This document shows positions 25,801 through 34,390 of a DNA stretch of 64,000 nucleotides, piece by piece; the first letter of the stretch is position 1, and the number at the start of each line of letters is the position of its first letter. The notes under the pieces were generated by a model. It worked only from the letters and a program-made list of their open reading frames with translations. It was not told the DNA's origin and searched no databases. The position numbers and the translations under genes were made by a program. The stretch is from Cervus elaphus (taxonomy: Eukaryota; Chordata; Mammalia; Artiodactyla; Cervidae), in assembly GCF_910594005.1 (NCBI RefSeq), contig NC_057815.1, forward strand, positions 67,966,052 to 68,030,051. Direction: 5' to 3'.

Positions 25801-26158
25801 CCAGGGATCAAACCCAGGTCTCCCGCATTGCAGGCAGATTCTTTACTGTTTGAGCCACCTGGTAAGCCCCAATACATACATAAATAGGATAAAAAAAATT
25901 AGACTCCCTGAGGCTGCTGGGGGGAAGATGGATTAGAAGGGAAGGGATAGGATGGGGCAGGGAACATTAGTGAATGGGTTGAAGAGGAAGACATGGGTGT
26001 TAGAGACATTCTGAAGCAGGTGCTGGGTGTGAGGCAAAGGTTCTGATTTGAGAAGTCACCTGACCTTCCTCTGGCGTCCGAAGCAGGTTTTTGGCTGGAA
26101 AACAGTTGCTCAGGTGAGGCTTCCCATCATCCAGCTTGTAGAGTCCTGTGGAGGCCAT
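4727..26158 (-). CDS. XRRA1: XRRA1, X-ray radiation resistance associated 1 (N-terminal six coding exons; 3' part outside window)
   Basis: Spliced CDS complement(join(4727..4860, 11320..11417, 14692..14764, 16021..16092, 19941..20122, 26065..26158)), 653 nt, 217 codons plus two bases, with no stop. I recognise the family from MASTGLYKLDDGKPHL, GHWLVARKGSLKKKPK, VKDPSDLC and the following leucine-rich repeats (LKELELAFNGIKTV; FLDLSFNSLT; LRVLLLTGNGLTSLPPSL). From memory the human protein is about 790 residues, so roughly the N-terminal quarter is here. Its molecular role is poorly known: it is an LRR protein named for altered X-ray response. Donors are GT and acceptors AG at all exons; phases agree throughout. 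It runs divergently from SPCS2, matching human 11q13.4 order. Confidence 0.92.
5040..5510 (+). repeat. L2 LINE 3' fragment
   Basis: The order (TTTGCT...GCTGC, CAGCTCAAAAGTTCCCTCC, then GGACCTGGCACAGTAGGTGC) follows the L2 3' end. Confidence 0.6.
5860..6175 (+). mobile_element. Probable retroviral solo-LTR remnant
   Basis: CTTTCTGAATAAATTCAC (a poly-A signal), GTGCCCCAACAACTTG and GGCCTGTTGTGTGGCGAGCA resemble the R/U5 part of artiodactyl gammaretrovirus-like LTRs. The left boundary is uncertain. Confidence 0.5.
6382..6540 (+). repeat. MIR SINE (partial)
   Basis: GGCTTTAAGTCCTGACTAAC, CTTATCTATAAAGCAGAAAT and GCCTGGAACACAGTAAATGC follow MIR. Confidence 0.75.
6783..7935 (+). mobile_element. 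BovB (RTE) LINE, 3' fragment with broken reverse transcriptase
   Basis: 5'-truncated BovB: the frame at 6859-7224 encodes RT blocks (DHNKLWKILQEMGIPDHLTC, QGCILSP, and LRYTDDTILMAES at the catalytic box, with T for the usual A). Frameshifts follow near 7220 and 7590. It ends in the BovB tail (CGACTGAACTGAACTGAA). It is a dead copy, antisense to XRRA1. Confidence 0.93.
8280..8580 (+). repeat. L2 LINE fragment
   Basis: Pieces such as ATAGTTTGGACCCTATTACT, AAAAGGCTTCCAAGGCTCTC and CTGCATTCCAACCATACTGA follow L2. Confidence 0.55.
8586..8928. mobile_element. hAT-Charlie-type non-autonomous DNA transposon
   Basis: Near-inverted ends (AGGCAAACGAAGGCCCGTAA and AAAAGTTTGCTGATCCTTGC) flank an AT-rich interior with TTTTATGGGAACACAGCC. 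I recognise an old mammalian MER-type element; the subfamily is not certain. Confidence 0.65.
9271..9348 (-). mobile_element. Ruminant L1 3' fragment
   Basis: TTTTTATTAGTTGGAGGC...CATTGACACGAATCAGCC matches the element at 2584-2790 over about 78 bases. Confidence 0.8.
9700..11300. other. XRRA1 intron, no recognised repeat
   Basis: Apparently unique intronic sequence. I see no coding exon on the minus strand consistent with XRRA1 and no repeat that I can name. Confidence 0.5.
11320..11417 (-). CDS. XRRA1: XRRA1 fifth coding exon (LRR)
   Basis: Finishes Glu, then 32 codons: AFHTFPILKELELAFNGIK...GDFKSLE. The LxxLxLxxNxI core of a leucine-rich repeat is visible. Acceptor CCTTTAG|AGGCA, donor TTGGAA|GTAAGT, phase 0. 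Confidence 0.92.
11490..11700 (-). repeat. MIR SINE (antisense)
   Basis: TGTAAAGTGCTTTACTTACA, CTGAAGAACCCAAGGCTCAA and GAACTGAATCTAACTCCAAA follow the reverse of MIR. Confidence 0.75.
11700..12060 (-). repeat. Old LINE fragment (L1-like, antisense)
   Basis: TTATTATAAAAGTAAACATT, ATGATTTAAAGATGTTCTAA and CATACCCCTAGGGACAGTGG resemble old LINE sequence in antisense. The same element may resume at 12690. Confidence 0.45.
11855..11872. repeat. (AC)9 microsatellite
   Basis: Nine AC units, inside old LINE-like sequence. Confidence 0.95.
12060..12690. other. Unrecognised stretch between two antisense LINE pieces
   Basis: Open frames exist on both strands (103 codons plus at 12383-12694; 74 codons minus at 12418-12642), but I recognise no protein in them and no exon signals match XRRA1. 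It could be an old retrosequence inserted into an L1. Confidence 0.35.
12690..12935 (-). repeat. L1 fragment (antisense)
   Basis: GGGAGTGGAACTACTAGACT, CAGAGATGCTGCACCAATTT and GTTGAGCATCTTTCCATATG are L1 3' UTR phrases in reverse. Confidence 0.7.
12960..13640 (+). repeat. L2 LINE fragment
   Basis: AACTGAATTCATCCTATTTA, AAATGCAACCATCTTCCAGG, CCTTCTCACCTTCCAATTTC and TTTTAGGTCTCAGCTTACAT follow L2. The long plus frames here are non-coding. Confidence 0.65.
13788..14415 (+). mobile_element. MER2-like Tigger DNA transposon, interrupted by a SINE
   Basis: GTCCCTTGGTATGGGTAGGA...GATTGGTTCCAGGA, GCTCAAGTGCCTTGTATAAA and AAATCATCTCTAGATTACTA run to GATATGGAGGGCTGACTGTA, with inverted ends. The Bov-tA at 14033-14239 splits it. 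Confidence 0.75.
14033..14239 (-). mobile_element. Bov-tA SINE
   Basis: Antisense full-length copy: CGTCGCTCAGTCATGTCC at one end and the tRNA-like head (ACTGAGCCTCCAAGGAAGC) at the other. It sits inside the MER2-like element, so it is younger. Confidence 0.92.
14692..14764 (-). CDS. XRRA1: XRRA1 fourth coding exon (LRR region begins)
   Basis: 24 codons plus one base: AKEKDFKHFNSVIYINASENLLPL. Acceptor TTTCACAG|GCTAAG, donor CTCTAG|GTAAGT, phase 1. INASENLLPL is the start of the LRR region. Confidence 0.9.
15542..15660 (+). mobile_element. Cetartiodactyl tRNA-Glu SINE (CHR-like)
   Basis: AGACTTCCCTGGAGGTCGAG...GTGATTAAAACTCC...GGGCACGGGTTCAATAGC...CATGCCATGGCC, then an A-rich tail. The head shows box A/B-like parts. 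Confidence 0.8.
16021..16092 (-). CDS. XRRA1: XRRA1 third coding exon
   Basis: 24 codons, LKHHCVKDPSDLC...LKFSK. Acceptor GTGTTGCAG|CTGAAG, donor CCAAG|GTACGA, phase 0 at both ends. The VKDPSDLC motif is conserved in the family. An in-frame alternative acceptor six bases on would drop Leu-Lys. Confidence 0.88.
16515..16633 (+). mobile_element. Cetartiodactyl tRNA-Glu SINE (CHR-like)
   Basis: Same element as at 15542: GGGACTTCCCTCATGGTCC...GTGATTAAGACTCTG...GTGTGGCAAAAAAAAAA. Confidence 0.8.
16660..16805 (-). repeat. MIR SINE (antisense)
   Basis: AAATGAGAAAAATAAGGCTA, GTCTCACAGCCAATAAGTGA and TTTGAATCCAAATCTGTAAT follow reverse MIR. Confidence 0.75.
16810..17905. other. XRRA1 intron, no recognised repeat
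   Basis: No exon or named repeat is seen. The plus frame at 17324-17545 has no recognised family. Confidence 0.45.
17911..18181 (+). mobile_element. Bov-A2 SINE (dimer)
   Basis: Two Bov-A units (GAGAAGGCAATGGCACCCCA... and GAGAAGGAAATGGCAACCCA...) joined by TTCACTTTCACTTTTCACTT, ending in (CAG)n. Full-length. Confidence 0.95.
19239..19441 (-). mobile_element. Bov-tA SINE
   Basis: Antisense copy: GTTGCTAAGTTGCATCCAAC...GGCAAGAATACTGGAGTGGG...TTCTTTACCAACTGAGCC. Confidence 0.9.
19535..19760 (+). repeat. MIR SINE
   Basis: TTGGGGCCTCAGTTTTCTCA, CACAATGGCAACAATATAAT and TAGGGATGATAACACCTATC follow MIR. Confidence 0.8.
19941..20122 (-). CDS. XRRA1: XRRA1 second coding exon
   Basis: Two bases finishing a Gly codon, then 60 codons: RGHWLVARKGSLKKKPK...GHVLDQAFL. 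Lys/Arg-rich, likely disordered. Acceptor TTTTCAGCAG|GTCGAGG; donor TTTCTG|GTGAGA, phase 0. The plus-strand open frames across it are shadows. Confidence 0.92.
20420..20650 (+). repeat. Probable L2 LINE fragment
   Basis: TGTGAAGCCTTCTCTGAGTA and TTATTGCACCATTTGTTATC resemble the L2 3' region. Weak. Confidence 0.4.
20838..20942 (-). repeat. Old L1 3' fragment, left arm of an inverted repeat
   Basis: GGGAAACTGGGTGAA...GTACAGGAACTCTG...AAATGAAAATTTACAGGTGG is the reverse complement, with few differences, of 21866-21972. Confidence 0.65.
21866..22265 (+). repeat. Old L1 3' UTR fragment, right arm of an inverted repeat
   Basis: CCACCTGTAAATTTTCATTT...GAGTTCCTGTACAGCC...CACCCAGTTTCCCTAATG, then further L1M-like 3' UTR sequence. 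The first 105 bases pair with 20838-20942. Confidence 0.6.
22522..22955 (+). repeat. Old interspersed repeat, class not assigned
   Basis: GATGGTTAATTTTATGTGTC at the start, GCCAGCCTCCACATTTCATA in the middle and CTACTGGTTCTATTTCTCCA at the end, with a TA/CA-rich tail between. It is familiar from many mammalian loci, but I do not name it. Confidence 0.6.
24115..24420 (+). mobile_element. Ruminant L1 3' end
   Basis: GAGAATTTGCTGCATGTCTC, a purine-rich G tract and GCAATTATCCTTCAATTAAA before the poly-A. Similar 15-base stretches near 24100 and 24421 (CTACGTGAATAGAG / CTATGTGAAAATAGA) may be a diverged target-site duplication. Confidence 0.8.
24540..25655 (+). mobile_element. L1 ORF2 end and 3' UTR, interrupted by a SINE
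   Basis: AACCTGTGTACACTGTTAGT...GTATATATCCAAAACAAAAC, then after the SINE AAAGCAGCATTATTTGCAGC...GGACCTTGAGGGCATTATAC...GAAATAAGTCAGACAGAGAA. Typical L1 order; no intact frame. Confidence 0.85.
24710..25030 (+). mobile_element. Artiodactyl tRNA-derived SINE (ART2A-like)
   Basis: tRNA-like head TGTCCTTGGTAGCTCAGTGG...AAGTTCGATCCCTGGTC, then a long tail with repeated ACTATTGAG/CTACTGAAGCCC phrases. Inserted in the L1. The family name is from memory. Confidence 0.65.
25661..25869 (-). mobile_element. Bov-tA SINE
   Basis: Antisense: GTTGCTCAGTCATGTCAG...GGCAGATTCTTTACTGTT...ACCTGGTAAGCCCC. Confidence 0.92.
26065..26158 (-). CDS. XRRA1: XRRA1 first coding exon (start codon)
   Basis: 31 codons plus one base: MASTGLYKLDDGKPHL...LLRTPEE then G. 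The exon likely begins at 26162 (acceptor GGCTCTCAG|GGTCATGG), so only four 5' UTR bases precede the ATG. The donor is GAAG|GTCAGG, phase 1. A nearby GTGACT four bases on would break the frame with the next exon. Confidence 0.9.
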
Positions 26159-26739
26159 GACCCTGAGAGCCAAGCAAGGAAAACAAGGAAGTGAGGAGTG
26201 AGGAGAGGCAGGGCCACTCTCACCCCGATACAGCCTATGAGCCGGCCAGGACCACCCCCAACACACACCCTCTTTCTGAGGCCCTACAGGGCTACGCCTC
26301 TGTTCTTAGTGTTCCTATGGCCCCAAAAAGCTCTTCCATCCTGTTCATCTCGCTGATCTCGTGCTTTAAGACTAGGCTCCAACGCCACTTCCTTCAGGAA
26401 AAGAAATTTCTAATAGAAGATCTAAATTTTTTAAACCTTGAGCTCTTATAGACTTAGATTTTTCTTTAAAGGGATCCAGTAATTCCTAAACCTGCTTTGG
26501 GATAGCTTTAGATATTTACGGTAGCAGAGGTTTGGGAATCTGTAAGCCCCTGGCCAGGGGAAAGGAGACCCTGGCAAGAAGGTAGGACCCTAAGATGGAG
26601 GGTCTGGGAAGATTCAGTCCATGGGAGGAGCAGAGTAGAGAGCTGGGATCAGGTGTCCTCAGAAAATGTTTCCCAGAAGAGACAAATATGACAACGAGAT
26701 GGGTGCAGTAGGAGGGGGAAACAATTTTACATACAGGGA

Positions 26740-26872
26740 CTTAAGTTTGAGGCTAGTTTCTACCACTGAGCTGAGTGACCCTGGGAAAATCACTTTACCT
26801 CTTTGTGCCTCAGATTTCTCAATATAAACCTGTGCCTCAGAGAACTGTTCTAAGAATTAAATGAGGTAATAG
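26740..26872 (+). repeat. MIR SINE (partial)
   Basis: GAGTGACCCTGGGAAAATCA, CTCTTTGTGCCTCAGATTTC and GAATTAAATGAGGTAATAGA follow MIR. Confidence 0.75.
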
Positions 26873-27340
26873 AGAAAAAAAAAAAGCTTCTTTCTAGACC
26901 CAATCCAGACGCCATCCCTTCCATAATTCCGTCACTGAAACTTTCAGAGGGAAATAACTGCTGCTTTAGCTAAACTCTGACGTGTTTCTTCTGTACATCT
27001 TTTGTGGTTGGAACCCCTTCTACCTCGTGAGATTACTAACAATCTTGAAGGGACTCTTTCAATGGTCTCTGAACCTGAAAGTCTCGAAACATGTCCAATT
27101 CACTGTCTCTCTTCTATTCCTGGAAAGCTCACAGGAAACACTCAGTAAACAAATGTGAGTCAAATGAAGGATACAGTGGTCCTCCCAAGGCCCAGAGTTT
27201 TTTTATGCATATTTCTAATCTCCCTAATTAGGCTCTGAGGAAGGACAGCATCTATGGTGTTCATCTCTTCACTCACGGCATCTAACAACTGGCACACGAT
27301 AGGCTCCACCTATGGAACGAATGCATATTTGGAAAACTCA

Positions 27341-28715
27341 GCCAGCAAATTTGGAAAACTCATCAGTGGCCACAGGACTGGAAAAGATCAGTTTTCACTC
27401 CAATCCCAAAGAAAGGTAATCCCAAAGAATGCTCAAACTACCACACAATTGCACTCAACTCACCCGCTAGTAAAGCAAAGCTCAAAATTCTCCAAGCCAG
27501 GCTTCAGCAATACGTGAACCGTGAACTTTCAGATGTTCAAGCTGGTTTTAGAAAAGGCAGAGGAACCAGAGATCAAATTGCCAACATCCACTGGATCATT
27601 GAAAAAGCAAGGGAGTTCCAGAAAAACATCTACTTCTGCTTCATTGACTATGCCAAAGCCTTTGACTGTGTGGATCACAATAAACTGTGGAAAATTCTGA
27701 AAGAGATGGGAATACCAGACCACCTGTCCTGCCTCTTGAGAAACCTATATGCAGGTCAGGAAGCAACAGTTAGAACTGGACATGGAACAACAGACTAGTT
27801 CCAAAAGGAAAAGGAGTACGTCAAGGCTGTATATCGTCACCCTGCTTATTTAACATATGCAGAGTACATCATGAGAAACGCTGGGCTGGAAGAAGCACAA
27901 GCTGGAATCAAGATTGCCGGGAGAAATATCAATAACCTCAGATATGCAGATGACACCACCCTTATGGCAGAAAGTAAAGAGGAACTAAAAACCCTCTTGA
28001 TGAAAGTGAAGGAGGAGAGTGAGAAAGTTGGCTTAAAGCTCAACATTCAGAAAACTAAGAGCATGGCATCTGGTCCCATCACTTCATAGGAAATACATGG
28101 GGAAACAGTGGAAACAGTGTCAGACTTTATTTTTGGGGGCTCCAAAATCATTTCAGAAGGTGATTGCAGCCATTAAATTAAAAGATGCTTACTCCTTGTA
28201 AGGAAAGTTATGACCAAGCTAGACAGCATATTAAAAAACAGAGACATTACTTTCCAACAAAGGTCTGTCTAGTCAAGGCTATGGCATTTCCAGTGGTCAT
28301 GTATGGATGTGAGAGTTGGACTGTGAAGAAGGCTGAGCGCCGAAGAATTGCTGCGTTTAAACTGTAGTGTTGGAGAAGACTCTTGAGAATCCCTTGGACT
28401 GCAAGGAGATCCAACCAGTCCCTCCTAAAGGAAATCAGTCCTGGGTGTTCATTGGAAGGACTGATGCCGAAGCTGAAACTCCAATACTTTGGCCACCTCA
28501 TTCGAAGAGTTGACTCACTGGAAAAGACCCTGATGCTGGGAGGGACTGGGGGCAGGAGAAGGCGATGACAGAGGATGAGATGGCTGGATGGCATCACTGA
28601 CTCAATGGACATGAGTTTGAGTAAACTCCGGGAGTTGGTGATGGACGGGGAGGCCTGGCGTGCTGCGATTCATGGGGTCGCAAAGGGTCGCACACAACTG
28701 AGCGACTAAACTGAA
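27341..28715 (+). mobile_element. BovB LINE, 5'-truncated, broken RT
   Basis: The frame 27514-27798 encodes VQAGFRKGRGTRDQIANIHW and FCFIDYAKAFDCVDHNKLWK (RT blocks with the first catalytic Asp), then a nonsense TAG at 27796 where relatives have TGG. After a frameshift, 27871-28089 carries LRYADDTTLMAES with the YADD box intact. It ends in the BovB tail. It lies in the 5' UTR intron of XRRA1. Confidence 0.93.
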
Positions 28716-28769
28716 CAGATGGAATGAATGAGTGATCATGTTATCTCCTCTGGTTCAACACAGGGCACT

Positions 28770-28990
28770 GTGAATTTCCTGATCCCTGCCACCCTGAAAA
28801 GGGTTGGAGATCCTTTCCACATATTTCTGTGATACCCCCTACTCCTCCTAGCATAATACTTATCACTTTGTTATAATTTTTATTCCCTTATCAACTTCCC
28901 AACTGCTATGGGGCCTACAATACCTATTTACCTATATAATCCCAGAGCCTGGCATAGAGTCTAGAACTCATTAAAAATGTGTCAGGAAGA
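28770..28990 (+). repeat. L2 LINE 3' fragment
   Basis: AATACTTATCACTTTGTTAT and CCCAGAGCCTGGCATAGAGT follow the L2 3' end. Confidence 0.55.
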
Positions 28991-29110
28991 TGAAGGGATG
29001 AATGGATGACTGGATGGGGAAAGACAGTCATGGAGTCACTCTGTCTTTCAGGAAATCCCTCTTGGGACTAACCACAATCTGCTAGATGGGTAAATGAATG
29101 GATGAATGAG
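28985..29110. repeat. Degenerate (ATGA/ATGG)n tract
   Basis: GATGAATGGATGACTGGATG and AAATGAATGGATGAATGAGT are two short tetranucleotide-rich runs. Confidence 0.6.
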
Positions 29111-29480
29111 TACACAGTTACCTGGGAAAGGTCAGAGATGACTGTTGGAGAAAACTCCAGTCATTTACAGAATATGATGACTTTAGTTCTGCATAGTACT
29201 TACTTGATCTTTGATTTTGGAAGAGACCTCTTGATGTCCTTTTTATTTTGTTTCTTCCCTTGTTTCTTCACCTATAAAATAGATATTGCACTTCTTCTTA
29301 GTCTGTCATTTAGATCTCTTTAATGTTCCCATTAATTATATCCTTCTGTGACACTTTGCTCCAAAGTGTCTGGGGCCTAGAAAAATGCCACAGGACTAGA
29401 GACTCCAGAAATAGAAAAGAAGACAGAGACATAGACAGGAAGGTGCAAGAAGAGAATAATTTTATGACAATGAGGTGGGG

Positions 29481-32400
29481 CTCAGTTCAGTTGCTGTCAT
29501 GTCCCACTCTTTGCAACCCCATGGACTGCAGCAGACAAGGCTTCCCTGTGCATCACCAACCCCTGGAGCTTACTCAAATTCATGTCCATTGAGTCGGTGA
29601 TGCCATGCAACCATCTCATCCTGTCGTCCCCTACTCCTCCCGCCTTCAATCTTTCCCAAGATCAGGGTCTTTTCAAATGAGTCAGTTCTTCACATCAGGT
29701 GGCCAAAGTATTGGAGTTTCAGCTTCAGCATCAGTCCTTCCAATGAATATTCAAGACTGATTTCCTTTAGGATGGATTGGTTGGATCTCCTTGTAGTCCA
29801 AGGGACTCTCAAGAGTCTTCTCCAACACCACAGTTCAAAAACATCAATTCTTCGGTGCTCAGTTTTCTTTATAGTCCAACTCTCACATCCATACATGACC
29901 ACTGGAAAAACCAAAGCTTTGACTAGATGGACCTTTGTTGGCAAAGTAATGTCTCTGCTTTTTAATATGCTGTCTAGGTTTGTCATAATCTTTCTTCCAA
30001 GGAGTAAGCATCTTTTAATTTCATGGCTGCAGTCACCATTTGCAGTGATTTTGGAGCCCCCAAAAATAAAGTCTCTGTTTCCTTTGTTTCCCCATCTTTT
30101 TGCCACGAAGTGATGGTACCAGATGCCATGATCTTAGTTTTCAGAATGTTGAGTTTTAAGCTAACTCTTCTTTCACTTTCATCAAGAGGCTCTTTAGTTC
30201 TTCTTCGCTTTCTGCCATAAATAAGGGTGGTATCATCTGCATATCTGATGTTATTGATATTTCTCCCGGCAATCTGTGATTCCAGCTTGTGCTTCATCCA
30301 GTCCAGCATTTCTCATGATGTACTCCGCATATAAGCAAAATAAGCACAGTGACAATATACAGCCTTGATGTACTCCTTTTCCTATTTGGAACCAGTTGTT
30401 CCATGTCCAATTCTAACTATTGCTTCCTGACTTGCATACAGATTTCTCAGGAGGCAGGTAAGGTAGTCTGGTATTCCCATCTCTTGAAGAATTTTCCACA
30501 ATTTGTTGTGATCCACACAGTCAAAGACTTTGGCATAGTCAATGAAGCAGAAGTAGATGTTTTTCTGGAACTCTCTTCCTTTTTTGATGATCTACCGGAT
30601 GTTGACAATTTGATCTCCGGTTCCTCTGCCTTTTCTAGATCCAGCTTGAACATATGGAAGTTCATGGTTCACGTACTGTTCAAGCCTGGCTCGGAGAATT
30701 TTGAGCATTACTTTACTTGCGTGTTGGAAAAGGCAAAGGCAACCCACTCCAGTACTCTTGTCTGGATAATCCCATGGACCGAGGAGCCTGGTAGGCTGCA
30801 GTCCCTGGGTCGCGAACAGTTGGACACGACTGAGTGACTTCACTTTCACTTTTCACTTTCATGCATTGGAGAAGGAAATGGCAACCCACTCCAGTGTTCT
30901 TGCCTGGAGAATTCCAAGGACGGCGGAGCCTGGTGGACTGCCATCTCTGGGATCGCACAGAGTCGGACATGACTGAAGCGACTTAGCAGCAGCAGCTTGC
31001 TAGCGTGTGAGATGAGTGCAGTTGTGTGGGAGTTTGAACATTCTTTGGGATTGCCTTTCTTTGTGATTGGAATGAAAACTGACCATTTCTAGTCCTGTGG
31101 CCACTGCTGAGTTTTCCAAATTTGCTGGCACACTGAGTGCAGCACTTTCACAGCATCATCTTTTAGGATTTGAAATAGCTCAGCTGGAATTCCATCACCT
31201 CCATTAGCTTTGTTTGTAGTGATGCCTCCTAAGACCCACTTGACTTCGAATTCCAGGATTTCCGGTTCTAGGTGAATGATGACACCATCGTGGTTATCTG
31301 GATCATGAACGATCTCTTTTGTACAGTTCTTCTGTGTAGTCTTGCCACCTCTTCTTAATATCTTCTGCTTCTGCCAGGTCCATACCATTTCTGTCCTTTA
31401 TTGTGCCCATCTTTGCATGAAATGTTCCCTTGATATCTCAAATTTTCTTGAATAGATCTCTAGTCTTTCCCGTTCTATTGTTTTCCTCTATTTCTTTGCA
31501 TTGATCACTGAGGAAGGCTTTCTTATCTCTCCTTGCTATTGTTTGGAACTCTGCATTCAAATGAGTATATCTTTCCTTTTCTCCTTTGCCTTTCACTTCT
31601 CTTCTTTTCACAGCTATTTGTAAGGCCTCCTCAGACAACCATTTTGCCTTTTTGCATTTCTTTTTCTTGGAGATGGTCTTGATCACTGCCTACTGTACAA
31701 TGTCACGAACTTCTGTCCATAGTTCTTCAGGCACTCTATCAGATCTAATCCCTTGAATCTACTTGTCATGTCCACTGTATAATCATAAGGGGTTTGATTT
31801 AGGTCATACCTGAATGGTCTAGTGGTTTTCCTTCCTTTCTTCGATTTAAGTCTGAATTTTGCAATAAGGAGTTCATGATCTGAGCCACAGCAGCTTCCTG
31901 TCTTGTTTTTGCTGACTGTATAGAGCTTCTCCATCTTTGGTTGCAAAGAATATAATCAATCTGATTTTGGTATTGACTATCTGGTGATGTCCATGTGTAG
32001 AGTTGTCTCTTGTGCTGTTGGAAGAGGGTGTTTGCTATGACCAATACGTTCTCTTCACAAAACTCTATTAGCCTTTGCCCTGCTTCATTCCGTGCTCCAA
32101 GGCCAAATTTGCCTGTTACTCCAGGTATTTCTTGACTTCCTACTTTTGCATTCCAGTCCCCTATAATGAAACGGACATCTTTTGGGAGTGTTAGTTCTAG
32201 GCCTTGTAGGTCTTCATAAGAACCATTTAACTTCAGCTTCTTCAGCATTACTGGTCAGGGCATAGTCTTGGAACACTGCGATATTGAATGGTTTGCCTTG
32301 GAAACGAACAGAGATCATTCTGTCGTTTTTGAGATTGTATCCAAGTACTGCATTTTCGACTCTTTTGTTGACTATGACAGGTACTCCATTTCTTCTAAGG

Positions 32401-32946
32401 GATTCTTGCCCACAGTAGTAGATATAATGGTCATCTGAGTTAAATTCACCCATTCCAGTCCATTTTAGTTTGCTGATTCCTAAAATGGTAATGCTCACTC
32501 TTGCCAGCTCCTGTTTGACCACTTTCAATTTGACTTGATTCATGGACCTAACATTGCAGGTTCCTATGCAATACTGTTCTTTACAGCATCGGACTTTAAT
32601 TCCATCACCAGTCACATCCACAACTGGGTGTTGTTTCTGCTTTGGCTCCATCTCTTCATCCTTTGTGGAGTTATTTCTCCACTGATCTCCAGTAACATAT
32701 TGGGCACCTACCTATCTGTGGAGTTCATCTTTCAGTGTCATATCTTTTTGCCTTTTCATACTGTTCATGGGGTTCTCAAAGCAAGAACACTGAAGTGGTT
32801 TGCCATTCCCTTCTCCAGTGGATCATGTTTTGTCAGAACTCTCCACCATGACCTGTCCGTCTTGGGTGGCCCTACACGGCATGGCTCATAGTTTCATTGA
32901 GTTACACAAGGCTGTGGTCCATGTGATCAGATTGGTTAGTTTTCTC
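29481..32946 (-). mobile_element. BovB LINE, near full-length, decayed, with nested Bov-A2
   Basis: Minus-strand reading gives, in order: a 5' leader (32660-32946), a MEPKQKQHPVV...GTCNVRSMNQ endonuclease start (32214-32651), endonuclease core with FIIGDWNAKVGS and SPDSQYQNQIDYIL (31799-32248), the linker (31438-31686), RT start with TTNKANGGDGIPAELFQIL (31089-31388), RT blocks (30447-30665), LRYADDTTL (about 30226-30252), then the C-terminal domain and tail to 29481. Several frameshifts and a Bov-A2 at 30724-30996 break it. It is the most complete BovB here (about 3.2 kb without the SINE). Confidence 0.95.
30724..30996 (+). mobile_element. Bov-A2 SINE nested in BovB
   Basis: Dimer with TTCACTTTCACTTTTCACTT linker and (CAG)n end. 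The surrounding BovB resumes on both sides, with diverged flanks (TACTTGCGTGT / TTGCTAGCGTGT) as the possible duplication. Confidence 0.93.
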
Positions 32947-33389
32947 TGGGGCTAGATAGCTTAAATAGGAAGTGCGAATCACAAATTAGAAAGGAAACGA
33001 TCATTTATACAACGATTTACACAAAATAAACTTATGCATGACAAAAGCAGCAAAGACAAAACTTAAAGACACAATCTGGGAAAAGATATTCACTAAGTAT
33101 CCCGGAAATTACAGTTTCCTATGAGGAATACCAGATGAGAAGGTGTAGATTTATGACTAATGCGTTAGGAAGGGCACATAACCCTAAGGTTACATTGTCT
33201 AGGAAGTAATCCCTAAGAAAAGTATGACATTTACCTGTGTGATAGAAAAAAGAAAGACCAAGTTCCAGACTTACAGGCTGCCTACCTGTTAGCTTCAGAC
33301 ACCTCTCATCTCTCTCTCAAACGTGAAGCAGCTAATCTCAATCTGATGGTAGTGTCTCCCAGTTCCAAAATACACACATACACAGACTA

Positions 33390-33720
33390 ATGCTTCTCAT
33401 CTGCATACATTTGTTTTTTTTCCATCCCTCTGGCCTATCACACTTTTACCCCTCTTCTTTGCCTGATACAAAAAGCTTCCCTGTATATCCTCCTCCTTTG
33501 GTTGACCCTTATCTGCGCTACCATCTTACCCCACCTCTTAATGGAGGCACTGTGCCACACTATATTACAGTGGCCTGCTTACCTGTTTCCCACTCCTCAC
33601 ACCCCAACCTCAGGCTGGGAGCCTTTCATGGCCAGGCCTGGGTCCTAACCATATCTTTATCACCCACGCCTCATACAGGGTCTGGGCCACTGAAGAGGCT
33701 CAACTGAGTGCTTACTGAAC
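33390..33720 (+). repeat. Probable L2 LINE fragment
   Basis: CCTGATACAAAAAGCTTCCC, TGGCCTGCTTACCTGTTTCC and GGCTGGGAGCCTTTCATGGC recall the L2 3' end. Confidence 0.45.
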
Positions 33721-33976
33721 CAAACAGAACCATGAACACAATGCTATGGAGTTCTCCATTCTGTCTGTAAAGAAAGGAGGAGGATCGGGAAAGGTTTCAC
33801 AGAGCAGGTGACGTTACAGCTGGGTCTTGAAACTCAACAAGTTATTAAAAGATAAACATGAAGCTACAGAGGCATCTGACTGGATTGCTTCACATAGATG
33901 AAGAAACTGCATCTAACATTTCCATAGTAAGTACTTAATTTGCTCAGGGATTTGGACATTTATATGAGGAATTTCA

Positions 33977-34185
33977 AGGGCTTCCCTTGAGCTCAGTTGG
34001 TAAAGAATCTGCCTACAAAGCAGGAGTCCTAGGTTCAATCTCTACGTTGGGAAGATCCCCTGGAGAAGGAAATGGCAACCTACTCCAGTATTCTTGCCTG
34101 GAGAATCTCAAGGACAGAGGAGCCTGGCAGACTACAGTCCATGGGGTCGCAAGAGTCTATCACGACTTAGTTACTAAACCACCAA
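33977..34185 (+). mobile_element. Bov-tA SINE with perfect target-site duplication
   Basis: Head GGGCTTCCCTTGAGCTCAG, body GGAAGATCCCCTGGAGAAGG. GAGGAATTTCA flanks both ends (33966-33976 and 34186-34196), an 11-base perfect duplication, so this is a fairly young insertion. Confidence 0.95.
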
Positions 34186-34390
34186 GAGGAATTTCATAGG
34201 GATCAAAAACAAAAAAATGAGGCAATGTAGTAGCTAATAGTGTATTGGATCCTGTTACATGGTAACTCAGGGAACAGGTCTTTTCTGATCCCCTGGTATC
34301 TCTTAGTACAGCTGCAAGCAAGGTTGGTGCTCAATAAATATTGTGTAAAAATTTAATAAAAATTTAGAATATTATTACATCCTAAAACTG

